64,000 nucleotides of DNA. Origin: Gemmatimonadota bacterium (GTDB taxonomy: Bacteria > Gemmatimonadota > Gemmatimonadetes > Gemmatimonadales > GWC2-71-9). Where the stretch lies: contig VGVQ01000012.1 in assembly GCA_016874005.1 (NCBI GenBank), forward strand, positions 1-64,000, given 5' to 3'. Each line of letters starts with the position of its first letter. Position 1 is the stretch's first letter. The position numbers and the translations under genes are program-made. Under the pieces are notes generated by a model. That model had not been told where the DNA came from, made no database searches, and worked only from the letters and a program-made list of their open reading frames with translations. Below are positions 18,402 through 26,919 of the stretch, piece after piece.

Positions 18402-19291
18402 CAGGCCACGTCGCGGACCTCGAGGGCGAGGAGGATCGCGGCCATCCAGACGAGATCGGCCACCAGGAGATGGGTGAGCTGAGTGGCGATCGGGACCAAG
18501 AGGACCAAGTTGACCACGCCGACCAGGAGCTGGGCGAAGATGCCGACGACCATGAGCCTCGCCGCCAGCGCGACGGCCGGCCCGGGCGAGGCGATCAGCA
18601 GCCGGATTCCAATGACCGCCGCGACGACGGCGGCGACCACCGCGAGGGCGGGGTGGATGATCCGAAGTCGGACCAGCCAGTGGGCGGCCGGGTCGCGGTG
18701 TTGCCCCAGTCCCTCGGCGAGCGAGCCGGCGGGGAACAGGGTGTCGCCTAACGCCGTCACGGCACCGGTCGCCCCCACGGTCAGCAACAGGGCCAGCAGG
18801 GCGACGAGTGCCTTCGGCACCGGGGGCCGGGCGCCGGGGTCGGGCCGATCGGCCCAGTGGGCGGTCGCGACCAGCGCGGCGAGCAGCGCGAAGGTGTTGG
18901 CCAGGTGGAACGCCAGGTACCAGGCTCGAAGCGCCGAGCGGTCGTCCCCGACCAGTTCGAGGAGGACGAGGCCGGCCCCGATCGCCGCCTCGATCGCGAT
19001 GAACAGCAACGACCAGGCGGCGGCGCGACGCACTCGGTGGCCGGGGGGCGATCGCCGGCGGGCCGCCGCCCAGAGCCAGACCACCATGATCAGGGCGAGC
19101 CCGCTGGTGACCCGATGGGTGAACTCGATCGCGGTGGCCGCCGCGGGCGCCTGAGGGACGACCTCGCCGTTGCAAAGGGGCCAATGCCGGCCGCAGCCGG
19201 CCCCGGACCCGGTGGCGCGAACCAAGGCGCCCCAGAGGATGACCAGGAGCGTGACGACGATGGTGAGCTGAGCGAGACGGCGGAGCGGCAT
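18401..19291 (-). CDS. ctaA: Heme A synthase (COX15/CtaA)
   Basis: 296-residue inner-membrane protein with about eight transmembrane helices. CtaA hydroxylates the C8 methyl of heme O to make heme A for cytochrome c oxidase. Seen are the early GALVRATGSGAGCGRHWPLC, the His in EFTHRVTSG, HLANTFALLA, and later RIIHPALAV and QLTHLLVAD, the paired histidines that bind heme. Cys pair CGRHWPLC matches the conserved loop Cys pair. It ties in with ctaG and SCO1 about 35 kb downstream, which also serve oxidase assembly. Confidence 0.9.
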   Translation of the reverse strand: MPLRRLAQLTIVVTLLVILWGALVRATGSGAGCGRHWPLCNGEVVPQAPAAATAIEFTHRVTSGLALIMVVWLWAAARRRSPPGHRVRRAAAWSLLFIAIEAAIGAGLVLLELVGDDRSALRAWYLAFHLANTFALLAALVATAHWADRPDPGARPPVPKALVALLALLLTVGATGAVTALGDTLFPAGSLAEGLGQHRDPAAHWLVRLRIIHPALAVVAAVVAAVIGIRLLIASPGPAVALAARLMVVGIFAQLLVGVVNLVLLVPIATQLTHLLVADLVWMAAILLALEVRDVA

Positions 19292-19324
19292 CGGGCGGGA
19301 AGATACACCGCCCGGCGGCTCGGG

Positions 19325-20455
19325 CTATCGAACCCGTTTTCCCCAGGCTTGGATCGAGTCGGCTGGCGCCCCGGTCGGCGCAACGAGCTCATGGGCGAGC
19401 AAGTCGCCGGCCCGCCATTGCTCCAACACCAGTGGCCCGAACCCGGTCCGGTAGACCACCCGGACAATCTCGCCCTGGGACTCGAACCGGGCCGGAACCA
19501 AGCCATCGATCAGCCGGATGGAGCCGCCTAACGCCGCGATGGCCGCCACCGCGGAAATCTCCCGCCGGCGCTGGTCGGCCGGGTTGAAGGCCGCGGGACC
19601 GTCGAGCTTGAGGAGGTCGCGGGTGAGCCCGCGGGTCGACTCGCCGCCGCGTTCGTCCGCCATCGGGGCGGGAGCGGTGGCGGCGACCCGATTCCGCCGA
19701 CCGGCCGCCGAGCCGAGCCGAGCATCGGCCTTTTGGGCGGCCGCCGGAGTACCCATCGAGTCCTCTTGCCGGTCCGCAACCGCGTTCTCCGCCACGACCC
19801 TGGCGGCGACCGCCGTCGATTCGTCCTTGCCGGCGGCCACTCGCGCGAAGGGTGCCGGCTCGGCTCTGGGTGGCGGTGCCGCCACCTCCTCGCGGCTCGG
19901 CGCCGGATCGGTCTCCGAGGCGACGGCTTTGGCTTCCTGGTCACGCCGCGCCGGGGTCGAGCTTGGTGCGCTTCGCGCTTCCGCGGGCGGGCCCGCCGTC
20001 GCCGGGTCCGCCGAAGCGGCTCGGGACGGTTCGTCAGCGACCGGCGACGAATTGCCGGCTGCCAGGCTGCGGGAGTCGAAAGCCAATTCCGAGGCCGCCG
20101 TGGCAGGCCGGTCGCCGAGCCGGTAGCCGAGACCGACGGCAGCGACCAAGGTCGCGGCCCAAGCCACGATCAAAGGCCAACCCTGGCGGGGACGCGCTCG
20201 AACGGGGGCTGGCGCGGGACGGGAAAGGCTCGCGGCGGCTGGCGCAGGACGGGCAAGGCTCGCGGTGGCTGGCGCCGCGACCGGGTCCAAGGCGAGGACG
20301 AGGCCGCGGGCCAGGTCGCGGTAACCGATCGCCTCGTCGTACCGGGCTCGGCAGGCTGGGCAACTCGCCAGATGCGCCTCGACCCGAGCCCGTTCCGGGG
20401 CGTCGATCTCCCCGTCGAGGGCGGCGTGGATGAGTCCTTCGTCAAGATGCGACAT
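19325..20455 (-). CDS. Anti-sigma factor with zinc-finger domain
   Basis: 376-residue membrane protein partner of the ECF sigma factor next to it. N-terminal zinc-binding anti-sigma motif: His28, Cys32 and Cys35 in VEAHLASCPACRARYDEA. A transmembrane segment lies near residues 98-117 (PLIVAWAATLVAAVGLGYRL). It is followed by a long Ala/Pro/Glu-rich linker to about 290, then a periplasmic end domain (AALGGSIRLIDGLVP..). ATG 20455 is chosen because it precedes the zinc finger and overlaps the sigma stop by 14 bases. Probably holds the sigma factor at the membrane until an envelope signal arrives. Confidence 0.85.
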   Translation of the reverse strand: MSHLDEGLIHAALDGEIDAPERARVEAHLASCPACRARYDEAIGYRDLARGLVLALDPVAAPATASLARPAPAAASLSRPAPAPVRARPRQGWPLIVAWAATLVAAVGLGYRLGDRPATAASELAFDSRSLAAGNSSPVADEPSRAASADPATAGPPAEARSAPSSTPARRDQEAKAVASETDPAPSREEVAAPPPRAEPAPFARVAAGKDESTAVAARVVAENAVADRQEDSMGTPAAAQKADARLGSAAGRRNRVAATAPAPMADERGGESTRGLTRDLLKLDGPAAFNPADQRRREISAVAAIAALGGSIRLIDGLVPARFESQGEIVRVVYRTGFGPLVLEQWRAGDLLAHELVAPTGAPADSIQAWGKRVR

Positions 20456-20942
20456 GGCGAGTTCCTTCTCTGGCGCGATAGGCATCGACCAGGCGGCGCC
20501 GGGCCCGAGCGAGCGTGGTGCCGATGGCGCCCCGGGCCAAGCCTAACGTTTGGGCGATTTCGTCGTAGTTGAATCCCTCGGCCTGAAGAAGGAGCGCTTC
20601 CCGATCGCGATCGGTCAGCGTCTCCAGCGCCTGGCGGATCTGGGCCACTCGTTCGTCCCGATCGAACAGGTCGTCGGGACCGGGGGCCGTGGTGGGCTGC
20701 TCGCCCCGGTACAGCTCGAGCCGCCGGCCGTGGCGGGTCGCCTTCCGACCCTCCTCGCGGAGGAGGTTCAGGGCCACCGCGAAAAGCCACGGGCGCGGAT
20801 TGCGGGGCGGCGCGGCCACCGCGCGGGAAAAGACCTCCTGCGTCAACTCTTCGGCCCGCTCGCGATCGCCGGTTCGCCGATAGAGCATCCGCTCCAGGGC
20901 GTCCTTGTACTGGGCATACAATTCGGCAACGAATTCGCTCAT
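20442..20942 (-). CDS. ECF-type RNA polymerase sigma factor
   Basis: 166-residue sigma-70 family factor with only regions 2 and 4, the ECF layout. Region 2 spans about residues 8-75 (YKDALERMLYRRTGDRERAE, then LTQEVF, NPRPWLFAVALNLLR); region 4 is about 105-155 (LTDRDREALLLQAEGFNYDE, then IAQTLGLARGAIGTTLARAR), the helix-turn-helix that reads the -35 element. The downstream overlapping gene is its anti-sigma factor. Such pairs usually respond to envelope stress and autoregulate; I saw no clear self-promoter. Confidence 0.92.
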   Translation of the reverse strand: MSEFVAELYAQYKDALERMLYRRTGDRERAEELTQEVFSRAVAAPPRNPRPWLFAVALNLLREEGRKATRHGRRLELYRGEQPTTAPGPDDLFDRDERVAQIRQALETLTDRDREALLLQAEGFNYDEIAQTLGLARGAIGTTLARARRRLVDAYRAREGTRHVAS

Positions 20943-21050
20943 GGCGTCCTGCCCCGAGGGGGCGGTCGAGCGACCAGGCAGCGTCAGGAAACTACGGAGG
21001 AGATGCCAGGATCCCGAGCCGTTGCACAGGAGGCCGGTCGGGGGCCTCGC

Positions 21051-23441
21051 CTAGCGGCGGACTCCGCGGTCGAGGACCTCCCGGACCACGGTAGCTAACT
21101 CATTGGCTGTAAAGGGTTTGTGGATGAAGGTCACGCCGGGCTCGGTGAGCCCTTTGCGGTCGACCTCGTCCCGGGTGTACCCGGACATGAAGACGACCGG
21201 GGTGCCAGGGCGGTCGTGCTCGATGGCCCGGGCCAACTTGAGACCGCTCATCTCCGGCATCACCACATCTGTCAGAACGAGGTCGATCGGTCCGGCGAAC
21301 TCGCGGCTCACCAGCACCGCGTCAGCCCCATGGCGGGCCTCGAGGACGGTATAGCCGGCGGTGGTCAGGATCTTCCGCACCATGCTCCGAACCGCCTCCT
21401 CATCCTCGGCCAGGAGAATCGTTTCGTTTCCGGTCGGGATGGCGGCCGCGACATTGGGTCGCTCCCCGCCGGTCGCGGGGGCGGTGCGGAGCGGCAAATA
21501 GATGACGAAGGTGGTACCGCGGTCGATGGCGCTCCGAAACCCGATCCGCCCACCCATCTGCTCGACGATCCCATACACGGTCGACAGGCCCAGCCCGGTA
21601 CCGAGGCCCAGCGGCTTGGTGGTGAAGAACGGCTCGAAGATGCGGGATTGGGTCTCCGAGTCCATGCCCTTACCGGAGTCCGCGACCGTGAGGGTTACGT
21701 AGTTGCCGGGGTCGAGCGGCGCCAGGGCTTCGGTCGTCTCGGCGTCGCAGCGGCCGGTTTCGACGATGATCCGGCCTCCGTTGGGCATCGCGTCCTGGGC
21801 GTTGACGACGAGATTGATGATCACCTGCTGCAACTGGACGGCGTCGGCATCGACCCAGCCCGGCGCGGGCGACAGGACGGTCACCAGGTCGGCATCGGCT
21901 CGGAGGAGCCGGGTCAACATGCTCTTGCATTCGTCCACCACCGCGTTGAGATCGATGCGGCGGAGCTGAACCACCTGCTGCCGACTGAAACTCAGCAGCT
22001 GCCGGGTGAGGCCGGTGGCGCGGTTGACGGCGCGAACGATCTCCTCGAGATCCTGGCGAGTGCCTCCCGAGAACTCCTCGTTGGTCTGGAGCAGGTCGGT
22101 GTAGCCCCGGATCGCGGTCAGGAGGTTATTGAAGTCGTGGGCGATACCGCCGGCCAGGCGGCCCACGGCCTCCATTTTCGCCGACTGCCGGAGCTGGCGA
22201 CCGCTCTTGGCCAGGCGATCGGCGGCCGAGAGCTGCTCGGTGATGTCCTTGGCAACGACGTAGACCCCACCAACGCCGCCATCGGCCACCAGCGGCACCA
22301 GGGTGCCATCGATGTCGAGCTTGCCACGGCCCCGAGGTTCGAGGCCCATGGTAAAGCGCTGCGGGTAGCCGCTCAGGGCGCGCTGGAGGTGCTGCTCGAA
22401 CGCCTTTCGAAACGGCTCCGACACCAGTTCCACCAACCGCTGCCGAGTCAGGTCGGCGGTCGACTCGCCGAGCAGGCTCTCGGCGGCCGGGTTCAGGGCC
22501 ACCACCTCGCCCCGGCGGTCGAGGGTGAAGATCGCGTCCGGTTGCAGGGTGAAGACTGACTGGAGCCTCGCTTCGCGCTCTTTCAGGGCCCGAACGGTCC
22601 GGTTTCGTTCCACCGCGATGGCGACCAGCGCGGAGCCAACGTCGAGCAGCGGCCGCGCCAGAGGCGGCGGCGCGGCCGGGGAGGGATACAGCAGCAGCAG
22701 GACGCCGAGGTCGGTTCCGCTCTTGGAACGCACCGGGGTGGTGTGGGCGGCCCCAAGGCCGTGGGCCAGGGCGGCCCCGACCCAGGGCATGTTGGGAAGC
22801 ATCGCGAGGTCGGCCACCGCGGGGCCGTCGACGAAATGGAGCAGCTGGCCGGCGGGCACGCCGTCGAACTGGTCGCGGATGGACGGGTGGAGCGACGGGG
22901 CGCCGCCGACGGTGAAGTCGCGTTGGTCGGGGCCCTGCAACAAGGCAACGCAGACCGAGCCGGGGGCCTCGGTCTCCAAGGCGTTGGCCAGCCGCTCGAG
23001 GGTCGCCTTGAGCGGGGTGTCGGCCACCACCAGCGAGAGGATCTCGTGCTGGATCGTGGAGAGCCGCTCGGCGCGCTTGCGGCCGGTGATGTCGACATGG
23101 GCTATCAGGGCGCGGCGTTCGGCCCCCTGAATCGGCGCCGCCCGGAGCAGCATCCATTTCCGCTCGCCCTCGACCGGGAGCGGGTATTCGATGACGAACT
23201 CCGGATCGATTCCGTTGAGGACGCGTTCGACGCCGTCGCGGACCTGGTCGAGGAGCGCGAAGTCGGGCCGGGCCACCATCTGGAACGCGGTGAAGTAGTC
23301 GACGACGCGACTGCGGTCCCGCCAGGCCGCGTTGGCCGCGACGATCTGGCCTTCGGTGTCGACCACCGCGAGCTGCGACGACAGCGCCTCGAGGAGCGAG
23401 GAGAGCTGGTCGTCGGTGGCGGGGTTGTGGCGTGGTGGCAT
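21051..23441 (-). CDS. Hybrid sensor histidine kinase (PAS-GAF-PAS-HisKA-HATPase-REC)
   Basis: 796-residue cytoplasmic signalling protein. Order: PAS (about 12-122), GAF-like (about 125-285), PAS (about 290-412), HisKA with phospho-His435 in GGIAHDFNNLLTAIRGY, HATPase with VNLVVNAQDAMPNGG (N box), DSGKGMD and GTGLGLSTVYGI, and a C-terminal receiver with phospho-acceptor Asp725 in LVLTDVVMPEMSG and a conserved Lys in IHKPF. No membrane segment or signal peptide, so it senses an internal cue, possibly via the GAF domain. No response regulator or DNA-binding partner adjoins it, so output probably goes through a separate phosphotransfer protein or another regulator. Confidence 0.92.
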   Translation of the reverse strand: MPPRHNPATDDQLSSLLEALSSQLAVVDTEGQIVAANAAWRDRSRVVDYFTAFQMVARPDFALLDQVRDGVERVLNGIDPEFVIEYPLPVEGERKWMLLRAAPIQGAERRALIAHVDITGRKRAERLSTIQHEILSLVVADTPLKATLERLANALETEAPGSVCVALLQGPDQRDFTVGGAPSLHPSIRDQFDGVPAGQLLHFVDGPAVADLAMLPNMPWVGAALAHGLGAAHTTPVRSKSGTDLGVLLLLYPSPAAPPPLARPLLDVGSALVAIAVERNRTVRALKEREARLQSVFTLQPDAIFTLDRRGEVVALNPAAESLLGESTADLTRQRLVELVSEPFRKAFEQHLQRALSGYPQRFTMGLEPRGRGKLDIDGTLVPLVADGGVGGVYVVAKDITEQLSAADRLAKSGRQLRQSAKMEAVGRLAGGIAHDFNNLLTAIRGYTDLLQTNEEFSGGTRQDLEEIVRAVNRATGLTRQLLSFSRQQVVQLRRIDLNAVVDECKSMLTRLLRADADLVTVLSPAPGWVDADAVQLQQVIINLVVNAQDAMPNGGRIIVETGRCDAETTEALAPLDPGNYVTLTVADSGKGMDSETQSRIFEPFFTTKPLGLGTGLGLSTVYGIVEQMGGRIGFRSAIDRGTTFVIYLPLRTAPATGGERPNVAAAIPTGNETILLAEDEEAVRSMVRKILTTAGYTVLEARHGADAVLVSREFAGPIDLVLTDVVMPEMSGLKLARAIEHDRPGTPVVFMSGYTRDEVDRKGLTEPGVTFIHKPFTANELATVVREVLDRGVRR

Positions 23442-23496
23442 GGGCCGCTCGAGCGGGAGGCCGGGTTTGCCCGGCCCCCGTCGAGTCGCGAAGTGG

Positions 23497-25629
23497 TTAC
23501 TGCTGGAAGCGCACCTTGGTCGGCACCGGTCGGTTGGTCTGGGTCCCGTCGCCGAGGGCGCCGTATTCGTTGTTGCCCCAACAGTAGGCGGTGTTGGTCG
23601 TGGTCACGCCGCAGGTCGACAGGTCGCCCGCGGAGATCGACCGGAAGGTGAGCGCGCCGGAGACGGCCACGGGCGAGGTCGCGTTGGCGAAGGTGCCGTT
23701 GCCCAACTGGCCGCGCTCGTTGCTACCCCAACAGAGTACCTGGCCGGCCACGTTGAGGCCGCAGGTATGAGTGAAGCCGGCCGCGATCTGCACGAAGGTC
23801 TGGCCGCCGTCGACCGCCACCGGAGTGTTGCTGCTGTTGGTGCTACCGGCGCCGAGCTGGCCCACAGTGTTGTCGCCCCAACAGAAGGCCTCGCCCGCGG
23901 TGGACAACGCGCAACTGTGCTTGAAGCCGGCGGTGATGGAATCCATCGCGGTACCGGTATTGACCAATTGCGGGATGTACTCGTCGATCGAGTTGGTCCC
24001 GTTGCCGAGCTGTCCTTCCCGCCCGAGGCCCCAACAACGGACGGCGCCGCCTGGCTGAATCCCGCAGGAGTGAACACCGCCAGCGGCCACGGACCTGAAG
24101 TCGTACGAGCCGAAGGGGCTGCCGTCCTGCAAGGTCCCCACCAGCACCGGCACCCGGCTGCTCCCGAAGGTGACGGCGGAGCCGGTGGTGTCGACGTTGC
24201 CGCCGAGCTGACCTCGCTCGTTGGATCCCCAGCACCAGGCTCGGCCACCGATGGTCACACCGCAGGTATGGGAGCGGCCGGAGGAGATGTTGGCGAAGGG
24301 GAGGCCGGTGAAGATGATCGTCGGCTGGAAGGCGTACGGGACGGTCTGGTTGATGCCGAGCTGGCCGTTGTTGTTGTCGCCCCAGCAATACCCGATGTGA
24401 GAGAACGTCACGGCGCAGTGGTGGTATTGCCCGCCGTTCATGCTCTGGAAGGTCTGGGCGGTGGCGGTGGCCACAGCCTGCGGGAAGGTGTAGATCGGTC
24501 CGCTGCCGATCGGCCCGGCGCCGATGCCGAGCTGGCCGTCGCCGTTGAAGCCCCAGCAGTAGAGCACCCCGCCGGTGTCGATGCCGCAGCTGCTGCGGCC
24601 AGCCGCCGAAACGGTCTCGAAGGAGATGAAGACCGCGCCGGTGAAGACGACGGTGGCCGAATCCGCCACGCTGCGCGCGATCGCGGTCACGGTGGCTGGG
24701 CCACCGTTGGTCCCGAGGGTCCAGCGGGTGGCCGCTCGGCCGGTCCCGTTGGTAACGGAGCTGGACGGGCTGGTGCTGCCGCCGCCCTGGCTGACGGACC
24801 AGTCGACGGTCACGCCGGCGACACCGTTGCCGAACTGGTCGAGGACCCGGATGCTGAGCGAGTCGGCGAGGCTGCCGCCCGCGATGGTCGCTTGATTGTT
24901 GCCGCCCAAGATCGCGACGGTCGCCGGGGCATCGGCAGCCGCCGTGGCGGTGAAGGTGACCGGCGGAATCGCGCCGGAGCCGGCGATGACCGATTGCGAA
25001 CCGACCTGAGTGCCGAGGGTCCAGCGGACCTTGGCGATGCCGGCGGCATCCGCGGTCACGGTCCCGGCGGCCACCGCGCCGCCACCGGTCAGGACCGTGA
25101 AGCTGACGTTGGTCCCGGCCTTGGGGTTGTCGAACGCGTCGGTGATTCTCACCACGAGGTCGTTGCCGAGTAGGGCGCCCACTCGGCCGGCCTGGGCGTC
25201 GCCGCTCACAATGGTGAGCTTGCTGGCGGGAGCGGAGGTGGCGTTGATGGCGAAGGTGACCGGGCTCAGGCCGGCCAAGGTCGCCGAGACGGTCTGAACG
25301 CCGATGGTCCCGCCGAGGCGGTAGATCGTCGAGGCGAAGCCGTCGGCGTCGGTCGTGTCGGTTCGGGGGGTGACGACGCCATTGCCGCTGGTGACGTTCC
25401 ACTCGATGACCTGGTCTCGAATCGGATCGCCGCGCTGATCGGCGACCTGGACAACCAGGGGCTGCGGAGTGAGGCCGCCAATAGCGGCCGTCTGGTTGTT
25501 CCCGGAGATGATCTCCATGGTCGCGATTCGGGGTCCGGAATCGATCGGGTCCTGGCTACAGCTGGCCACGAGGACGGTGGCGGCGAGAGTAGCCGCGACC
25601 CGGCTGAACCGGGCTGAACGCCACTGCAT
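23497..25629 (-). CDS. Ig-like plus RCC1-repeat surface lipoprotein
   Basis: 710-residue lipoprotein: signal peptide with lipobox LVASC near residue 23, then three Ig-like (Big_1-type) domains of about 90 residues (starting MEIISGNNQTAAIGG, LTIVSGDAQAGRVG, VAILGGNNQATIAGG), then seven RCC1-type repeats. Each repeat carries a paired-Cys block of the form CG...G.YCWG.N..GQLG. RCC1 repeats build a seven-bladed propeller, so seven repeats make one complete ring. ATG 25629 is chosen because GGAGGA precedes it and it leads into the signal peptide. Likely exposed on the outer surface and used in binding; the ligand is unknown. Confidence 0.88.
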   Translation of the reverse strand: MQWRSARFSRVAATLAATVLVASCSQDPIDSGPRIATMEIISGNNQTAAIGGLTPQPLVVQVADQRGDPIRDQVIEWNVTSGNGVVTPRTDTTDADGFASTIYRLGGTIGVQTVSATLAGLSPVTFAINATSAPASKLTIVSGDAQAGRVGALLGNDLVVRITDAFDNPKAGTNVSFTVLTGGGAVAAGTVTADAAGIAKVRWTLGTQVGSQSVIAGSGAIPPVTFTATAAADAPATVAILGGNNQATIAGGSLADSLSIRVLDQFGNGVAGVTVDWSVSQGGGSTSPSSSVTNGTGRAATRWTLGTNGGPATVTAIARSVADSATVVFTGAVFISFETVSAAGRSSCGIDTGGVLYCWGFNGDGQLGIGAGPIGSGPIYTFPQAVATATAQTFQSMNGGQYHHCAVTFSHIGYCWGDNNNGQLGINQTVPYAFQPTIIFTGLPFANISSGRSHTCGVTIGGRAWCWGSNERGQLGGNVDTTGSAVTFGSSRVPVLVGTLQDGSPFGSYDFRSVAAGGVHSCGIQPGGAVRCWGLGREGQLGNGTNSIDEYIPQLVNTGTAMDSITAGFKHSCALSTAGEAFCWGDNTVGQLGAGSTNSSNTPVAVDGGQTFVQIAAGFTHTCGLNVAGQVLCWGSNERGQLGNGTFANATSPVAVSGALTFRSISAGDLSTCGVTTTNTAYCWGNNEYGALGDGTQTNRPVPTKVRFQQ

Positions 25630-25929
25630 ATGCGTCCTCCAAGTGTTCGACTTCTTGCGAGATTGGCAGGCCATTCTGGTCGGTTGGCAAGCCGCGACAG
25701 TCGCCGGGCTCGCATTTCCTATCAGTATGTCCTGCAACCAGTTACCAACGATCTAGGCGACGGTTCCCGGGGCCGATATCGGCCGATTAGCCGGGTCGAC
25801 CGAATCTGCGTGCTGCCGTCAAGGAACTGTTCGCACCATCCCGAAGGAGCAAGATCCAGGCCGGTGGCCGGTTCCGGGACTTGACCGGCGGCGGGACGCA
25901 ATCGTAGCTTTGCGCCCCTTGACCGCGTG
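25630..25929. other. Intergenic region before tRNA operon
   Basis: 300 bases between the divergent RCC1 lipoprotein gene and the tRNA operon. It holds the lipoprotein ribosome site (GGAGGA just upstream of 25629 on the minus strand) and the tRNA promoter at 25881. No small gene is supported. Confidence 0.6.
25881..25910 (+). promoter_or_regulatory. Promoter of tRNA operon
   Basis: TTGACC at 25881-25886 and TAGCTT at 25905-25910, 18 bases apart, ending 20 bases before tRNA-His. This fits a sigma-70 promoter transcribing the five tRNAs together. Confidence 0.6.
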
Positions 25930-26003
25930 GTGGTTGTAGCTCAATCGGTTAGAGCGCCGGACTGTGGCTCCGGAGGTTGCGGGTTCGATCCCCGTCAGCC
26001 ACC
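25930..26003 (+). tRNA. tRNA-His (GTG)
   Basis: Cloverleaf with acceptor GTGGTTG/CAGCCAC, anticodon GTG and discriminator C. A G at 25929 could be the G-1 typical of tRNA-His, pairing with the discriminator C. CCA is not encoded. Confidence 0.93.
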
Positions 26004-26009
26004 CCTCGT

Positions 26010-26082
26010 AGGTCCGTAGCTCAACTGGTAGAGCACCGGTCTCCAAAACCGGGGGTTGGGGGTTCGATTCCCTCCGGGCCTG
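26010..26082 (+). tRNA. tRNA-Trp (CCA)
   Basis: Acceptor AGGTCCG/CGGGCCT with one G-T pair, anticodon CCA in loop CTCCAAA, T-arm GGTTCGATTCC. Discriminator G. CCA end not encoded. Confidence 0.93.
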
Positions 26083-26092
26083 TAGGGACCGC

Positions 26093-26165
26093 GCCGCTAT
26101 CGTCTAGGGGCCTAGGACACAGCCCTCTCAAGGCTGGAACACGGGTTCGAATCCCGTTAGCGGTA
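26093..26165 (+). tRNA. tRNA-Glu (CTC)
   Basis: Acceptor GCCGCTA/TAGCGGT with a G-T first pair, anticodon CTC in loop CTCTCAA, T-arm GGTTCGAATCC. First of two Glu isoacceptors in the operon. Confidence 0.92.
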
Positions 26166-26189
26166 TGGCAGGAACAGGTGGAAGGAGAC

Positions 26190-26261
26190 GGCCCCATCGT
26201 CTAACGGTTAGGACATCACTCTTTCAAGGTGGTAATACGGGTTCGATTCCCGTTGGGGTCA
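26190..26261 (+). tRNA. tRNA-Glu (TTC)
   Basis: Acceptor GGCCCCA/TGGGGTC, anticodon TTC in loop CTTTCAA, T-arm GGTTCGATTCC, discriminator A. Second Glu isoacceptor; reads GAA and GAG. Confidence 0.92.
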
Positions 26262-26269
26262 TCTAGTAC

Positions 26270-26342
26270 GCCTCGCTAGCTCAATTGGTAGAGCAACTGA
26301 CTCTTAATCAGCAGGTTGGAGGTTCGAGTCCTCCGCGGGGCA
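26270..26342 (+). tRNA. tRNA-Lys (CTT)
   Basis: Acceptor GCCTCGC/GCGGGGC, anticodon CTT in loop CTCTTAA, T-arm GGTTCGAGTCC, discriminator A. Last tRNA of the operon; a terminator hairpin follows 15 bases later. Confidence 0.93.
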
Positions 26343-26356
26343 TCGTGGCCGTTGAG

Positions 26357-26388
26357 CGCCAGCCGAATTCGGCTGGCGTTTGTCGTTT
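26357..26388 (+). terminator. Rho-independent terminator of tRNA operon
   Basis: Perfect 22-base palindrome at 26357-26378 (CGCCAGCC/GGCTGGCG arms around GAATTC) followed by TTTGTCGTTT. Confidence 0.75.
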
Positions 26389-26429
26389 GGGGCGAGCATG
26401 GGCCCGTCCCGGGGGGTGACGCCGGGCAA

Positions 26430-26447
26430 GGTTTTTTCCTAGCTTGT
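26430..26447 (+). promoter_or_regulatory. T-rich motif (GGTTTTTTCC type), copy before 26580 gene
   Basis: Reads GGTTTTTTCCTAGCTTGT and is preceded by GCAA. The 14 bases GCAAGGTTTTTTCC recur exactly at 29025-29038. It lies about 130 bases upstream of the small gene at 26580, which leads into a two-component operon, and may be a promoter or regulator site. Confidence 0.4.
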
Positions 26448-26579
26448 GTTCACGACCGTTTGGTCGAAATTCTTCCTCGGCTTGCGCCCCCACCACACTG
26501 GAGCGTCGTCGTCATAGCACGGCTACCGAAATCCGGCAAGAGCAGGTTCCCCTATCCCTACCGGTCGGGACAACACGAG

Positions 26580-26891
26580 GTGACCCATAAGACGGCGATC
26601 CGGTACCGCAAACGGGCCGTCCAACTGCTCGGCACCGCCTGCAGCGGGAAGGGAGCGGATCCCGGCATGGCGGCGTCCCATGGATACCACCGGGAGATCT
26701 TCCAGAAGATCCTCGAACAACCTGATTGTCAGGGGATTCGGTTTTACCCTGGCATCAATGACGCCGGGCAGTTCACCCTGTTGTTCGCCGGGTTCGATTC
26801 CAAGGGCAACAACATCCTCAAGGGCACCATCGGCGACACGCCATTTCGCTGCCCGCCGTTCTGCCCGACCGGTGACGGTGTTCTCTCGTAG
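26580..26891 (+). CDS. Hypothetical protein with PPFCP end motif
   Basis: 103-residue soluble protein. GTG 26580 is the first credible start after the tRNA operon terminator; the frame is open further upstream but would run through a tRNA. Features: SHGYHREIFQKIL helix, GIRFYPGINDAGQFTLLFAG with a strand-turn-strand look, GTIGDTPFRCPPFCP near the end with two cysteines four apart. Similar small proteins with GIR.Y.G....G..T...VG.D..G and a PPFCP tail occur in environmental bacteria, without known function. It precedes the membrane protein/kinase/regulator run and may be part of it. Confidence 0.6.
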   Translation: MTHKTAIRYRKRAVQLLGTACSGKGADPGMAASHGYHREIFQKILEQPDCQGIRFYPGINDAGQFTLLFAGFDSKGNNILKGTIGDTPFRCPPFCPTGDGVLS

Positions 26892-26919
26892 GCACCTCCC
26901 GAGCCGCTAGCCGCACCCC

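Noticed and set aside
21120-22559. Long plus-strand frame of 479 codons
   Set aside because: Antisense to the hybrid kinase, whose domains are clear; the plus frame has no motif.
23332-25173. Long plus-strand frame of 613 codons
   Set aside because: Mirror of the RCC1/Ig-like gene; its apparent Gly/Ala repeats simply reflect the repeats of the true gene.
26430-26447. Sigma-54 promoter reading of the T-rich motif (GG-N10-GC)
   Set aside because: GG and GC spacing fits in two copies, but the core lacks the TGGCAC and TTGC blocks and the third copy has AC. I keep it as an unassigned motif.
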